DNA from: Polynucleobacter kasalickyi
Lineage (GTDB): Bacteria; Pseudomonadota; Gammaproteobacteria; Burkholderiales; Burkholderiaceae
DNA: 64,000 bases
Assembly: GCF_900176405.1 (NCBI RefSeq)
Contig: NZ_FWXJ01000005.1
Span: forward strand, 62,001 to 126,000
Direction: 5' to 3'
Both the position numbers and the translations under genes were made by a program. The notes beneath the pieces are model-generated. The model did no database searches, had not been told where the DNA came from, and saw nothing but the letters and a program-made list of their open reading frames with translations. Shown here one piece after another: positions 36,993 through 45,347 of the stretch; position 1 is the stretch's first letter; every line of letters starts with the position of its first letter.

Positions 36993-38006
36993 TTAATGTT
37001 TCACAATTTCGAGCTGCTTTGTTTCCACGGACCTCATAATTGCTTCAAGTGCGGCTACGTTAGCAAGCATTTCAGCTTGCTGCACAGGATAAGGGCTTAC
37101 ACCACGAATACCTTTAGCAAAAGCCTCTAAGTTAAACCTTACCGTTGGTGCTGGCGGCATAAAATGTGTCGTACGTTCTTGACCACGTAATTGAGTGGTT
37201 ACGTTCCAACCTGTTGGATTTTCTGGGTGGGTATTGTCTCTAATTTCAATCCAACCATGTGAGCCATAAACACAAAAACGACCATCAAAAGGAGTAGCCA
37301 GAATCGCACTAATGAGTGCATTCGCCCCACCTTCGAAAGCGAGCATAATCCCTAAAGTATCGCCATTTTCAAAATCACTACCTCTAGTGGCAAGACGTGC
37401 CCAAACCTCTTTGGCCGGTCCAAAAATAGCAATAGCGAGATCCACTAAGTGAATGCCAGTAGCCGTCAAAGGACCCACTGGGGCAAATTTATTGGAAAGA
37501 CGCCAGTTATCTTTTGGTAAAGCAAAAAACTTATCCTGAGAAAAATTCGCTTCTATTTGTAAAATAGTACCTAAAGTACCTTTCGCAATTTCTTCTCTCA
37601 AAGCTACAATAGCTGGCTCAAAACGACGCTCATGACCAATACCTAATTTCACACCAGCTTTATTACATGCTTCGATAGCAGCTTGAGCATCAGTAAATGT
37701 AAGACATAGTGGTTTTTCACAAAACACATGTTTACCTGCATTGGCTGCTAATTGAATTTGGTTGGCATGAAATTGATGTGGCGTACATAAAATGATTGCT
37801 TCAACAGCAGGATTTTCAATCGCATTCTTAAATTCAGCTCCCACCTCAAAGCCCATGGTCGAACCATCTGTGGTCGCTTGGACAGCAACTTTAGGGTCAT
37901 TTTCAACCACCATAACAACATTTAAAAACTCACTTGCTTGAAGAGTAGCAGTGATAATTTTTCCCCACCAACCATAACCAATTACAGCAACATTTACAGG
38001 ATTCAT
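36993..38006 (-). CDS. Gfo/Idh/MocA-family NAD(P)-dependent oxidoreductase
   Basis: This 337-residue protein has an N-terminal Rossmann fold (VAVIGYGWWGKIITATL) and the family lysine in HVFCEKPLCLTF. A C-terminal alpha/beta dimerisation domain (KLGIGHERRFEPAIV, TGIHLVDLAIAIFG) follows. Members oxidise or reduce sugars, inositols, imines or, in 4,5-dihydroxyphthalate-type routes, decarboxylate ring intermediates. The specific reaction is not readable. It is 12 bp after an alpha/beta hydrolase gene and 22 bp before the TetR gene in one operon. Confidence 0.85.
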   Translation of the reverse strand: MNPVNVAVIGYGWWGKIITATLQASEFLNVVMVVENDPKVAVQATTDGSTMGFEVGAEFKNAIENPAVEAIILCTPHQFHANQIQLAANAGKHVFCEKPLCLTFTDAQAAIEACNKAGVKLGIGHERRFEPAIVALREEIAKGTLGTILQIEANFSQDKFFALPKDNWRLSNKFAPVGPLTATGIHLVDLAIAIFGPAKEVWARLATRGSDFENGDTLGIMLAFEGGANALISAILATPFDGRFCVYGSHGWIEIRDNTHPENPTGWNVTTQLRGQERTTHFMPPAPTVRFNLEAFAKGIRGVSPYPVQQAEMLANVAALEAIMRSVETKQLEIVKH

Positions 38007-38018
38007 TTTACTCTCGCA

Positions 38019-38792
38019 TTAAGCAGAAATATTTTTAACGAAATTTGATACTAAAGATTCAAACTCTCTTTTACATTCGACATTGGCAATATGTGCGCTT
38101 GGCAACATAACATGCTTGCTATTGGGAATGAGGTTAGTTAATGAAGCCACCTCTGCAGTCGGAGCACCCATATCAAATTCACCACTGATTAACAATGTCG
38201 GGCATTGAATCTTTGCCGCATAAGGTCTAGCATCGTAAGTCATCACAGCATTACCGCAAGCCATATAACCATCGTTACTTGTCGTTGCAATCATTTGACG
38301 TAATTTTTTATCATCCACTGGATTTGCTAGACGATAGCCTTCAGTTAACCAGCGATCAGCAGTACCATCCACGATGGCTTGAACACCTTTTTCATTCACC
38401 GTTGCGATACGAGTTAACCATTGAGCTTTTGACTCATCCGTTTGTGAGTGTCTAAAACATGCTGCTGAAAGACTTAAAACACGATCCGTATAGTGAGCAG
38501 CCATATACAAACCAAGCATCGCACCTAAAGATAAGCCTAACCAGTGAAATTTTTGAATATTTAATTGATCTGCCAACTCGATAATATCTTTTGCTAAATC
38601 TTCAGTTGAAGCAACTGCCCCAACTGCCGGGGTATCACCATGACCACGGTAGTTGTAACGCAAGACCAGAAAATCCTTTTTCCAGGCCTCAATTTGATCA
38701 TCCCACATGGAATAATTAGCACCTAAAGAATTGCCGATCACTAAAACGGGCGCATTACTGCAACCTTCTAATTGAAATGAAGTAATAGTCAT
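38019..38792 (-). CDS. Alpha/beta hydrolase, 3-oxoadipate enol-lactonase-like
   Basis: This 257-residue alpha/beta hydrolase has the nucleophile elbow HWLGLSLGAMLG (Ser88), an acid in LLISGEFDMGAPT and a histidine in LPSAHIANVE, so the triad is complete. The GHGDTPAVGAVASTEDLAKDI pattern resembles PcaD-type enol-lactonases (its parts quoted separately: RGHGDTP and TEDLAKDI). It is first in the operon with Gfo/Idh and TetR, reading away from the flavin reductase gene across a 254-bp spacer holding two dyads. It could hydrolyse a ring-cleavage product or lactone of the monooxygenase pathway. Confidence 0.85.
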   Translation of the reverse strand: MTITSFQLEGCSNAPVLVIGNSLGANYSMWDDQIEAWKKDFLVLRYNYRGHGDTPAVGAVASTEDLAKDIIELADQLNIQKFHWLGLSLGAMLGLYMAAHYTDRVLSLSAACFRHSQTDESKAQWLTRIATVNEKGVQAIVDGTADRWLTEGYRLANPVDDKKLRQMIATTSNDGYMACGNAVMTYDARPYAAKIQCPTLLISGEFDMGAPTAEVASLTNLIPNSKHVMLPSAHIANVECKREFESLVSNFVKNISA

Positions 38793-38827
38793 AACTGTCT
38801 CTTATTGTGTATTGTTTTAAAAAATAA

Positions 38828-38841
38828 CGATCGTTTGATCA
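38828..38841. promoter_or_regulatory. Putative TetR operator, site 2 (CGATCGTTTGATCA)
   Basis: This is a dyad GATC-GTTT-GATC 36 bp upstream of the hydrolase-Gfo/Idh-TetR operon. It carries the shared TTGATCA core. Binding here would be autoregulation of the TetR gene. Confidence 0.6.
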
Positions 38842-39004
38842 CTTTAATATAGACAATCGAATTTGACAAGCATCCAACCAAACAATGAAGTAAATCCCCT
38901 AATGTAATATGGGTTTTCCCTAATAAGATTGAAGTTTTTACCGCCTAAATCAGTCGACAATAAAATTTACAACAAATGTTTTCCTTCATCAGATTGACTT
39001 CTAA

Positions 39005-39018
39005 TGATCAAACGATTA
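39005..39018. promoter_or_regulatory. Putative TetR operator, site 3 (TGATCAAACGATTA)
   Basis: The reverse complement is TAATCGTTTGATCA, nearly identical to site 2 (12 consecutive matching bases, ATCGTTTGATCA). It lies 29 bp upstream of the flavin reductase start, between the promoter region and an AAGGAG ribosome site, a position fitting repression. Confidence 0.6.
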
Positions 39019-39046
39019 CTATTTATTAAAAATTAAGGAGATTAAT

Positions 39047-39583
39047 ATGAGCCCTGTGGATCAAAGTAAAGATACCAAAGAACAAAGCCCCGAATTTGAT
39101 TCAAGAGATTTTCGAAATGCTTTAGGTCATTTTGGAACTGGTGTCACTGTGATTACAACGATTGATAAAAGTGGAAAGGTTTACGGAGTTACGGCGAGTT
39201 CATTTAACTCCGTTTCTTTGTCGCCACCACTCGTCTTATGGTCACAAGTGAAAGCGGCTCCCAGCCATCAAGCTTTTATTGAGTCACCCTATTTCATCGT
39301 TAACATTTTGGCGGAAGATCAAAAAGATATTTCAAATCACTTTGCAAGACCTAGTGAAGACAAATTTAAAGATATTCCTCACCACTTGAACGAACATGGC
39401 ATTCCAATTTTGGATGGCACTCTTGGTCATTTCATTTGCACCAAAGAAAATGAAGTTGAAGGTGGCGATCATTTAATCTTCATTGGTAAAGTTTTAAGCT
39501 ATTCCTATAACACTTCAGAACACACTGCCCCGCTGTTTTTCTGGAAGGGTAAATATCACTCTGCAGCGGACCATGTTGCATAA
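39047..39583 (+). CDS. Flavin reductase family protein
   Basis: This is a 178-residue FMN-binding split-barrel reductase of the HpaC/DIM6 type. The signature runs RDFRNALGHFGTGVTVIT, then TASSFNSVSLSPPLVLW and later GGDHLIFIGKVL. It would supply reduced FMN to the LLM monooxygenase at 34988; this pairing is inferred from family and the shared dyads. An AAGGAG site precedes the start. The protein is first of a two-gene unit with a GlcG-family gene. Confidence 0.9.
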   Translation: MSPVDQSKDTKEQSPEFDSRDFRNALGHFGTGVTVITTIDKSGKVYGVTASSFNSVSLSPPLVLWSQVKAAPSHQAFIESPYFIVNILAEDQKDISNHFARPSEDKFKDIPHHLNEHGIPILDGTLGHFICTKENEVEGGDHLIFIGKVLSYSYNTSEHTAPLFFWKGKYHSAADHVA

Positions 39584-39632
39584 TAGCTAAATAATTTTTA
39601 ATTACTAACTTTATAAATATTCAAGGATTCCC

Positions 39633-40070
39633 ATGTCAAACGTTAATTTAGAACAAGCCTTATTAATTGCTAAAACAGCTCTTGAAAAAGGTCGCGAAAT
39701 GAAGTTTCACCCCCTTACAGTGATCGTATTAGATGCTGGTGGTCAAACGAAAACATTATTACGTGAAGATAATTGCAGCATTTTAAGACAAGATATCGCA
39801 ATGGGTAAGGCGTGGGGAGCTCTTGGTATGGGGTTTGGTGGACGTGAGTTGGCAAGACGTGCCGAGCAAATGCCAAATTTCTTTGTGGCCTTGAATGCAA
39901 TGTCTGGTGGCAAAATGGTCCCAGTTCCTGGTGGCGTACTTATCCGTAATGCTGAGGGTCAAATTATTGGTTCTGTTGGTATCACTGGCGATACATCGAT
40001 TAATGATGAAATCTGCGCAGTTGCAGGTATAACTGCAGCAGGTTTAGTTGCGGATACTGGCGATAAGTAA
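39633..40070 (+). CDS. GlcG/HbpS-family (DUF336) protein
   Basis: This 145-residue protein matches the heme-degrading/GlcG-like family. Visible segments are PLTVIVLDAGGQTKTLLRED, the middle KAWGALGMGFGGRELA and the C-terminal GGVLIRNAEGQIIGSVGITG. Members often sit in catabolic operons for glycolate or aromatic compounds. Binding of heme, flavin or a small organic acid has been proposed, so its role here is open. It lies 49 bp after the flavin reductase and is followed by a strong bidirectional terminator. Confidence 0.88.
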   Translation: MSNVNLEQALLIAKTALEKGREMKFHPLTVIVLDAGGQTKTLLREDNCSILRQDIAMGKAWGALGMGFGGRELARRAEQMPNFFVALNAMSGGKMVPVPGGVLIRNAEGQIIGSVGITGDTSINDEICAVAGITAAGLVADTGDK

Positions 40071-40090
40071 TTTAAGATAAAGTAAATTAA

Positions 40091-40123
40091 AAATGCCCTG
40101 AATACTTTGTATTCAGGGCATTT
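40091..40123. terminator. Strong bidirectional terminator
   Basis: A perfect 15-bp stem (40091-40105 with 40109-40123, core ATGCCCTGAATAC) with a 3-base loop is followed by T residues on the plus strand and, read on the minus strand, by TTTTAATTT. It serves both the GlcG-family gene and the convergent molybdenum hydroxylase gene. Confidence 0.9.
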
Positions 40124-40146
40124 TTATTGAACAAGTACTGCTTTAA

Positions 40147-42279
40147 TTAGCTAGCAATTAATTGGGCTAAACGCTCAGCACTTAATGGCAAATGCCTTGC
40201 CCGAACACCAAGAGCAGCATTCAGAGCATTAGCAATAGCAGCTCCAGTTGGACCAGCAGCCGCCTCACCGCCACCTAGACTTGGCGCATTGGGTTGGTCA
40301 AGTAACTCCACTACGACTTCAGGCACCTCAGAGAAGTTCAAAATAGGATATGTATCCCAAGTATTTGACGTAATATTCAAATCATCCCAAGTTGCTTGCT
40401 CTTTGAGAGTCCAACTAATTGCCTGAATAATACCCCCTTCAATTTGGTTCAATAATCCATCAGGATTGATGATTCTGCCAGCATCGGCAGTTGACCAAAC
40501 TTTCTCAACATAAATTTTTTCTTCTACACGAACCTGAACAACTACGGCACAATAAGCGCCAAAGTTTTTATACCTTCCGAAACCAATCCCTAAAGCAGTT
40601 CCCTCTGGTAATTGATCACGATTCGACCAATTAGACATTTCAGCAACACGTTGAATAATGGCAATCGATCGCGGATCAGATAAATAAGATAAGCGAAGTG
40701 CAATTGGATCTTGCCCAATCGATTCGGCTAACTCATCTAAGAAAGACTCGATGGCATAAGTATTTAAATAGGCACCGAGACTACGAAGTGCCGAAGTTCT
40801 TACTGGCACTTGGGGCAACATATGATGACGAATTTCTTGATGGGCAAAGTCGTAAATCGCAACAGCATTTCTTAAACCACCACCATTAGGCAATGGGACA
40901 TCTTGGGTTGCATCTACAGGATGAGGAGGATCAATCATCCAAGCACCTAATAGATTAATCGTTCCTTGCCAACATCCAGGCCTTGCAATATGAGTCGGCG
41001 ACCAAACTTCAGATTGCCAAGAAACAATTCTGCCATCCTGATCTAGACCAGCATCAATTTGCATCAAACTTGCAGAGCCAAAAGGCGTAGCAGATAATTC
41101 TTCCTCTCTGGTCCACTGTACACGCACTGTCAACCCAGTTTGTTGTGTAATATATGCAGCATCAAAAGCAACATCATCAGCACTATTGTGCCCGTAGCAA
41201 CCAGCGCCGTGCAAGTGAATCACATCAATGGTCGAGGCATCTTGACGAAGACCAACAGCAATTTGATCCCTTAACAAATGTGAACCTTGAGTATGCGACC
41301 AAATAGTTAAATGTCCATCAACCATTTGCGCTAAAGCACAAGCTGGTCCAATTGAGGCATGAGCAATAAATGGTCTAGTGTATCTTGCCGACATCTTGGT
41401 GACAGAAGTGCCAGACTCACCACGGTTAAATACAATATCATCACTAGATGGTAGAGTCGTTAAAATTTCTTCAATAGGACGCTGACGCTCAACAAATGCT
41501 GGCAATTTCCATTGAACACATTGATGGGCTTTTGTCAAACTTGCAACTAAAGCAGCTTCATTTTTTCCTAAAATCGCTAAAAAACTACCACTGTGAACCA
41601 CCTGTTCAACACCGTTTAAAGCTTTAATAGCTTCTAGGTCAACCGATTGAATGGTTGACTGAGCATGACTATGCCGAATCATTCTGGCATGGAACATTTC
41701 TGGCAAGACGACGTCATGAATAAATGCGCCCGTAGATAACTTATCTACTAAGTCTTTTCTAGGAACACTTTGTCCAATAATAGATTCTTTCGCTTGAGAT
41801 GCAGATGCAACTGCTTCTGGAAGGGATTGAACTTTGATATGAATATCAATTTGAGGAGCTAGCTCAGCATAAGTAACTGTTTTTTCCTTGCCTGGGCAAG
41901 AAAAAATACCAGCTTTAATTTCAATCTGCTGAACATCAACACCCAGTTCTTTAGCCGCCGCATTTAAAAAGAGCCAACGAGCATGTGACAATGCACAACG
42001 TAATGAGGCCCCACCATTTTCTATGGATTGACTACCTGCGGTATACCACTCATTTGGCGAATGAAAGGTATTACCTGCAACCCAATGAATTTGATCTAAG
42101 GTAATGCCAAGTTCTTGACAGGCAATTTGCTGCAGAGCTGTCTGTATCCCCTGGCCCAACTCTACTTTACCGCTAAAGACTGATAACAATGGTAATTGAT
42201 CTAAACCAAACCATTGATCTAACATCGGATGAGATTGAATATACGTAGGTAAAGGATTTGTTTGATTGTTGGTACTCAT
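40147..42279 (-). CDS. Molybdenum hydroxylase large subunit (isoquinoline 1-oxidoreductase IorB-like)
   Basis: This 710-residue protein of the xanthine dehydrogenase superfamily binds molybdopterin. It opens with VFSGKVELGQGIQTALQQIA, the IorB/aldehyde dehydrogenase subtype entry, and has ENGGASLR and ARYTRPFIAHASIGP. The likely active-site glutamate is in SLGGGEAAAGPTGAAIANAL. It hydroxylates an N-heterocycle or oxidises an aldehyde using water as oxygen source. No C-terminal cytochrome c part is present, so the electron acceptor is unknown. No coxG, xdhC or molybdopterin-cytidylyl transferase gene adjoins. The start overlaps the small-subunit stop by 4 bp. Confidence 0.88.
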   Translation of the reverse strand: MSTNNQTNPLPTYIQSHPMLDQWFGLDQLPLLSVFSGKVELGQGIQTALQQIACQELGITLDQIHWVAGNTFHSPNEWYTAGSQSIENGGASLRCALSHARWLFLNAAAKELGVDVQQIEIKAGIFSCPGKEKTVTYAELAPQIDIHIKVQSLPEAVASASQAKESIIGQSVPRKDLVDKLSTGAFIHDVVLPEMFHARMIRHSHAQSTIQSVDLEAIKALNGVEQVVHSGSFLAILGKNEAALVASLTKAHQCVQWKLPAFVERQRPIEEILTTLPSSDDIVFNRGESGTSVTKMSARYTRPFIAHASIGPACALAQMVDGHLTIWSHTQGSHLLRDQIAVGLRQDASTIDVIHLHGAGCYGHNSADDVAFDAAYITQQTGLTVRVQWTREEELSATPFGSASLMQIDAGLDQDGRIVSWQSEVWSPTHIARPGCWQGTINLLGAWMIDPPHPVDATQDVPLPNGGGLRNAVAIYDFAHQEIRHHMLPQVPVRTSALRSLGAYLNTYAIESFLDELAESIGQDPIALRLSYLSDPRSIAIIQRVAEMSNWSNRDQLPEGTALGIGFGRYKNFGAYCAVVVQVRVEEKIYVEKVWSTADAGRIINPDGLLNQIEGGIIQAISWTLKEQATWDDLNITSNTWDTYPILNFSEVPEVVVELLDQPNAPSLGGGEAAAGPTGAAIANALNAALGVRARHLPLSAERLAQLIAS

Positions 42280-42758
42280 ACTACTGACTCCTTTGATAAA
42301 GTCTCAACGACGCTAGCAAGTGCACGGAAAATTCGAACATGTGTTCCGCAACGACATAAATTTGCATCTAGTGCTGCATTTTGTTCAGCTCTGCTAGGGT
42401 TTGGATTTTTCTTTAACAAAGCAGTAATCGACATCATGATGCCATTAATGCAATAACCACATTGAGCAGCTTGTTCTTTTATAAAAGCTTCTTGAACCAA
42501 TTTGCCAATGGGGTCTAACTCAAGACCTTCGGCCGTCAATACTTCCTTTTGACTAATTGACCATAAAGGTGTGTCACAAGATTGGGTAGCAGTACCATCA
42601 ACAATCACTGTACAGGCGCCGCAGTTACCACTCCCACAGCCAAAGCGGGAACCTTTATGGTCCAGATCATTCCGGAGTACGTACAACAATGGGGTATTCT
42701 CATTGGTAGTTACTTCACATAACTTTCCATTGAGTTGAAATTGAGTTGAGTTTGACAT
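42276..42758 (-). CDS. Molybdenum hydroxylase [2Fe-2S] small subunit (IorA-like)
   Basis: This 160-residue protein has a plant-type [2Fe-2S] site, Cys41, Cys46, Cys49, Cys61, and a second helical-domain cluster, Cys100, Cys103, Cys135, Cys137 (CGYCINGIM and CRCGTH). It passes electrons from the molybdenum site of the large subunit. Length and cysteine spacing are canonical. It is 36 bp after the 3-hydroxyisobutyrate-dehydrogenase-like gene and translationally coupled to the large subunit. There is no separate FAD subunit, as in isoquinoline- and nicotinate-type two-subunit enzymes. Confidence 0.92.
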   Translation of the reverse strand: MSNSTQFQLNGKLCEVTTNENTPLLYVLRNDLDHKGSRFGCGSGNCGACTVIVDGTATQSCDTPLWSISQKEVLTAEGLELDPIGKLVQEAFIKEQAAQCGYCINGIMMSITALLKKNPNPSRAEQNAALDANLCRCGTHVRIFRALASVVETLSKESVV

Positions 42759-42794
42759 AAGTTAAAAGAAAAAATTAAATGTGATTAATAAAAA

Positions 42795-43682
42795 TTACTT
42801 ACAGTAGGTATTAATAAACCAAGCTGGCACAGCTGTTCCATCAGAATTTCCTAGTCCTGCAGCAGATGTCTTATCTAGTTCAGCAAGTGCGGCTTGAGTG
42901 ACAGGGACATCCCACCCCAATGATTGCGCTTCTTCAATCATCGTTCTTAAATCTTTACGAATATTATCAAGTGTAAAGGCTGCTGGAGGTTGTGGCTCAC
43001 CTTTTAAGCAAGAAACTAAGGCAGGGACTCTGGCCTTCATCATATTTGGAGCACCAGATGTATCTGACAAGATATCCATCAAGCGCTCTGGAGAAATATC
43101 TAACTTGGATGAGATAGATAAAGCCTCGCTAAAGGACTGCCAAAACACCAAGAGGGGTAAATTAACAGTCAACTTTAAAGTAGCTCCTGAGCCATTGGCG
43201 CCGACATGTTCAACCCGACGGCACAGTTGCTCTAAGATGGGTCGAGCACGGGCCACAGCTGAATCACTACCGCCCACGAGTCCTAATAACTTACCATCAC
43301 GAGCCGGCGTAACTGTGCCACCGACTGGACAGTCGACAATCTCACCGCCTAAAGTCTTCACCTCTTCCGCTAATGCAATTGAGGTTGAAGGGCGAACAGT
43401 ACTCATTTCGATAATTAACTTGCCAGCTAAATTAGCTTTCAAGACTCCGTGTTCGCCGCGATATGCTGAATCAATAGCTGAAGCATCAGTCAGCATGGAA
43501 ATCATAATATCAACTTGATTGATGACATCCATTGGAGATGATGCGGTTTTTGCGCCAAGAGCTACTAGAGGAATAGTCTTCTCTAAAGATCGATTCCAAA
43601 TAATCATTTCGTGACCACATTGAATGAGTCGCTCAACCATCGCTCCACCCATTTTGCCAGTACCAATTAATCCTAGTTTCAT
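42795..43682 (-). CDS. 3-hydroxyisobutyrate dehydrogenase-like NAD(P)-binding oxidoreductase
   Basis: This 295-residue beta-hydroxyacid dehydrogenase has LGLIGTGKMGGAM at the N-terminus. The substrate-loop DCPVGGTVTPARDGKL and catalytic Lys170 with Asn174 (GATLKLTVNLPL) are present. Members interconvert 3-hydroxyacids and semialdehydes such as tartronate semialdehyde. It is first in the operon with the molybdenum hydroxylase subunits. Two dyads in the 378-bp spacer upstream link it to the TetR regulon. A long antisense frame (42898-43518) is a shadow. Confidence 0.85.
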   Translation of the reverse strand: MKLGLIGTGKMGGAMVERLIQCGHEMIIWNRSLEKTIPLVALGAKTASSPMDVINQVDIMISMLTDASAIDSAYRGEHGVLKANLAGKLIIEMSTVRPSTSIALAEEVKTLGGEIVDCPVGGTVTPARDGKLLGLVGGSDSAVARARPILEQLCRRVEHVGANGSGATLKLTVNLPLLVFWQSFSEALSISSKLDISPERLMDILSDTSGAPNMMKARVPALVSCLKGEPQPPAAFTLDNIRKDLRTMIEEAQSLGWDVPVTQAALAELDKTSAAGLGNSDGTAVPAWFINTYCK

Positions 43683-43763
43683 CTAAGTCTCCATAAAGTA
43701 ATGATTAGAAATATCTCAATTTAGCGTTGTATTATCGCTGACTTTTCAAATGATAATTAATAG

Positions 43764-43777
43764 TGATCAAAGAATCA
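43764..43777. promoter_or_regulatory. Putative TetR operator, site 4 (TGATCAAAGAATCA)
   Basis: The reverse complement TGATTCTTTGATCA carries the shared TTGATCA core. The outer arms TGAT and ATCA are symmetric. It lies 82 bp upstream of the 3-hydroxyisobutyrate-dehydrogenase-like gene. Confidence 0.55.
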
Positions 43778-43972
43778 ATAAAGTTCAATTATTTAATCTT
43801 TTTTTACGAGCGATTGAGGTTTAAAGATATCAACTAAATGCCTCATTTTGGTTCAATTTTTTCAAAAATAGGTAGATACCCTTATATTTTAAAGCCATAG
43901 AATCCTTTAATCTCCCTAATGTGATTGATCGTTACTTTAAATAATTGATAAATTTGGTCTCAATTTTTTAAC

Positions 43973-43986
43973 TGATCAAGTAATCA
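43973..43986. promoter_or_regulatory. Putative TetR operator, site 5 (TGATCAAGTAATCA)
   Basis: The reverse complement TGATTACTTGATCA has the shared core and symmetric TGAT/ATCA arms. It lies 75 bp upstream of the ABC substrate-binding protein start. Confidence 0.55.
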
Positions 43987-44060
43987 TTAGTGAGTTAAAT
44001 AGGTTAATTTTTTACGAATTTTAGTAAGGTATTACTTTTTTCAACATTGGAGGAGACACC

Positions 44061-45308
44061 ATGAGTTTAGATCGTCGTTCTTTTATACAAGGTACTGCAG
44101 CAGCAGGTTTATCCCTAGCAGCTCCTAGCATCTTACTAGCACAAAGTAATGAGCCTGTAAGAATTGGTTTGTTAACTGTTAAAACTGGCCCTCTCGCCTC
44201 AGGCGGCATTGACATGGAATTGGGCTTGAAACAGTGGTTAGCTGAAAACAACAATATGATGGGTGGTAAAAAAGTTGAGTTGACAGTTGCCGATACTGGC
44301 GGAGTTCCTGCCAACACAAAAACTAAAATTTCAGAATTGTATGAGCGTAACAAGGTCCATGCAGTGATGGGGCCTTTAGCTGCCTTTGAAGCTTTAGCTG
44401 TGGATGATTATATTAAAGCTCAAAAAATCCCAACATTATCTGTCGCTGCGGCAGAAGATATGACACAACGTAAACCAAATCCATGGTTCGTTAGAGCGAC
44501 ATCTACATCATCACAATGTGCTCACCCAATGGCAGAATACTGCGCAAAGGTGAAGGGTTACAAACGTATGATCATGATTGCCGACGACATTGCATATGGT
44601 CATGAAATGAATGCCGGTTTCCAACGTGTATTCGAAGAAAACGGTGGCAAGATTGTTCAAAAACTTTTCTCACCATTAACAGTGCCTGATTATGGTAGTT
44701 TCTTGGCTCAATTGAATCCAAAAGTAGATGCAATTTTCTTAGGGTTTGCTGGCTCAAATGGCTTTAGATTTATTCGCCAATTTAATGAATATGGCTTAAA
44801 TGGCAAAATGGCAATTGTGGGTGGTATGACAGCAATTGATGAAGCCGTTTTAAAGAACATGGGTAACGAAGCTTTAGGTATTGAAACTGCTTGCTGGTAC
44901 TCTGCCGAGTTAAACAATCCAATCAATAATAAATTTGCTCCAGCCTTCCGTGCTGCGAATAAATATGACCCTGGTTTCTACGCTGCTGCAACTTATACCA
45001 ACGCGGCTGTTTTGGATGCTGCAATTAGAGAAGTGAATGGTAATGTGGCAAACAAAGAAGCTTTAATGGCTGCTTTGAAAAAAACCAATATCCCAACTGC
45101 TCGAGGCCCAGTAAAATTTGATAGCTTTGGTAATATTGTTGGTGACGTTTATATCAGAAGAGTAGAACGTAAAGACGGTCGTTTAGTCAATACAGTTACT
45201 AAGACTTATACGAACGTAAGCCAATTTTGGACATATGATCAAAAAGCGTTCTTAGCAAATCCTGTTTACTCTAGAGACTTCCCACCAGCGAAGAACCTTG
45301 AGTCTTAA
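44061..45308 (+). CDS. Liv-type ABC transporter substrate-binding protein with Tat signal
   Basis: This is a 415-residue periplasmic binding protein of the branched-chain amino acid/amide family (PBP type I). The N-terminus LDRRSFIQGTAAAG followed by a hydrophobic stretch and ILLAQS is a Tat-type signal, unusual for this family. The mature part begins EPVRIGLLTVKTGPLASGG. It is clearly paralogous to the protein at 49891. A GGAGGAG site precedes the ATG. Permease and ATPase genes follow at once, so it heads a complete importer, probably for the aromatic substrate. Confidence 0.92.
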   Translation: MSLDRRSFIQGTAAAGLSLAAPSILLAQSNEPVRIGLLTVKTGPLASGGIDMELGLKQWLAENNNMMGGKKVELTVADTGGVPANTKTKISELYERNKVHAVMGPLAAFEALAVDDYIKAQKIPTLSVAAAEDMTQRKPNPWFVRATSTSSQCAHPMAEYCAKVKGYKRMIMIADDIAYGHEMNAGFQRVFEENGGKIVQKLFSPLTVPDYGSFLAQLNPKVDAIFLGFAGSNGFRFIRQFNEYGLNGKMAIVGGMTAIDEAVLKNMGNEALGIETACWYSAELNNPINNKFAPAFRAANKYDPGFYAAATYTNAAVLDAAIREVNGNVANKEALMAALKKTNIPTARGPVKFDSFGNIVGDVYIRRVERKDGRLVNTVTKTYTNVSQFWTYDQKAFLANPVYSRDFPPAKNLES

Positions 45309-45347
45309 GCAATATCGATCATCACATTAAGTAATTAGGTTAATTTT

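Larger units (their letters stand above)
43683..44060. promoter_or_regulatory. 378-bp divergent promoter spacer of the hydroxylase operon and the ABC-importer operon
   Basis: This AT-rich spacer has no open frame. It holds two copies of the regulon dyad, at 43764-43777 and 43973-43986, one nearer each gene, and a half-site TTGATCGTTACT near 43925. A GGAGGAG ribosome site for the importer's binding protein lies at 44050-44056. Exact -35/-10 elements were not assigned. Confidence 0.6.

Noticed and set aside
42898..43518. 206-codon open frame on the plus strand
   Set aside because: It lies wholly antisense to the 3-hydroxyisobutyrate-dehydrogenase-like gene, has no ribosome site and its translation is low in recognisable motifs; a codon-usage shadow.
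43925..43936. Third regulon site in the 43683-44060 spacer (TTGATCGTTACT)
   Set aside because: It has only one half of the dyad and lacks the full TTGATCA core, so it was left as a half-site only.
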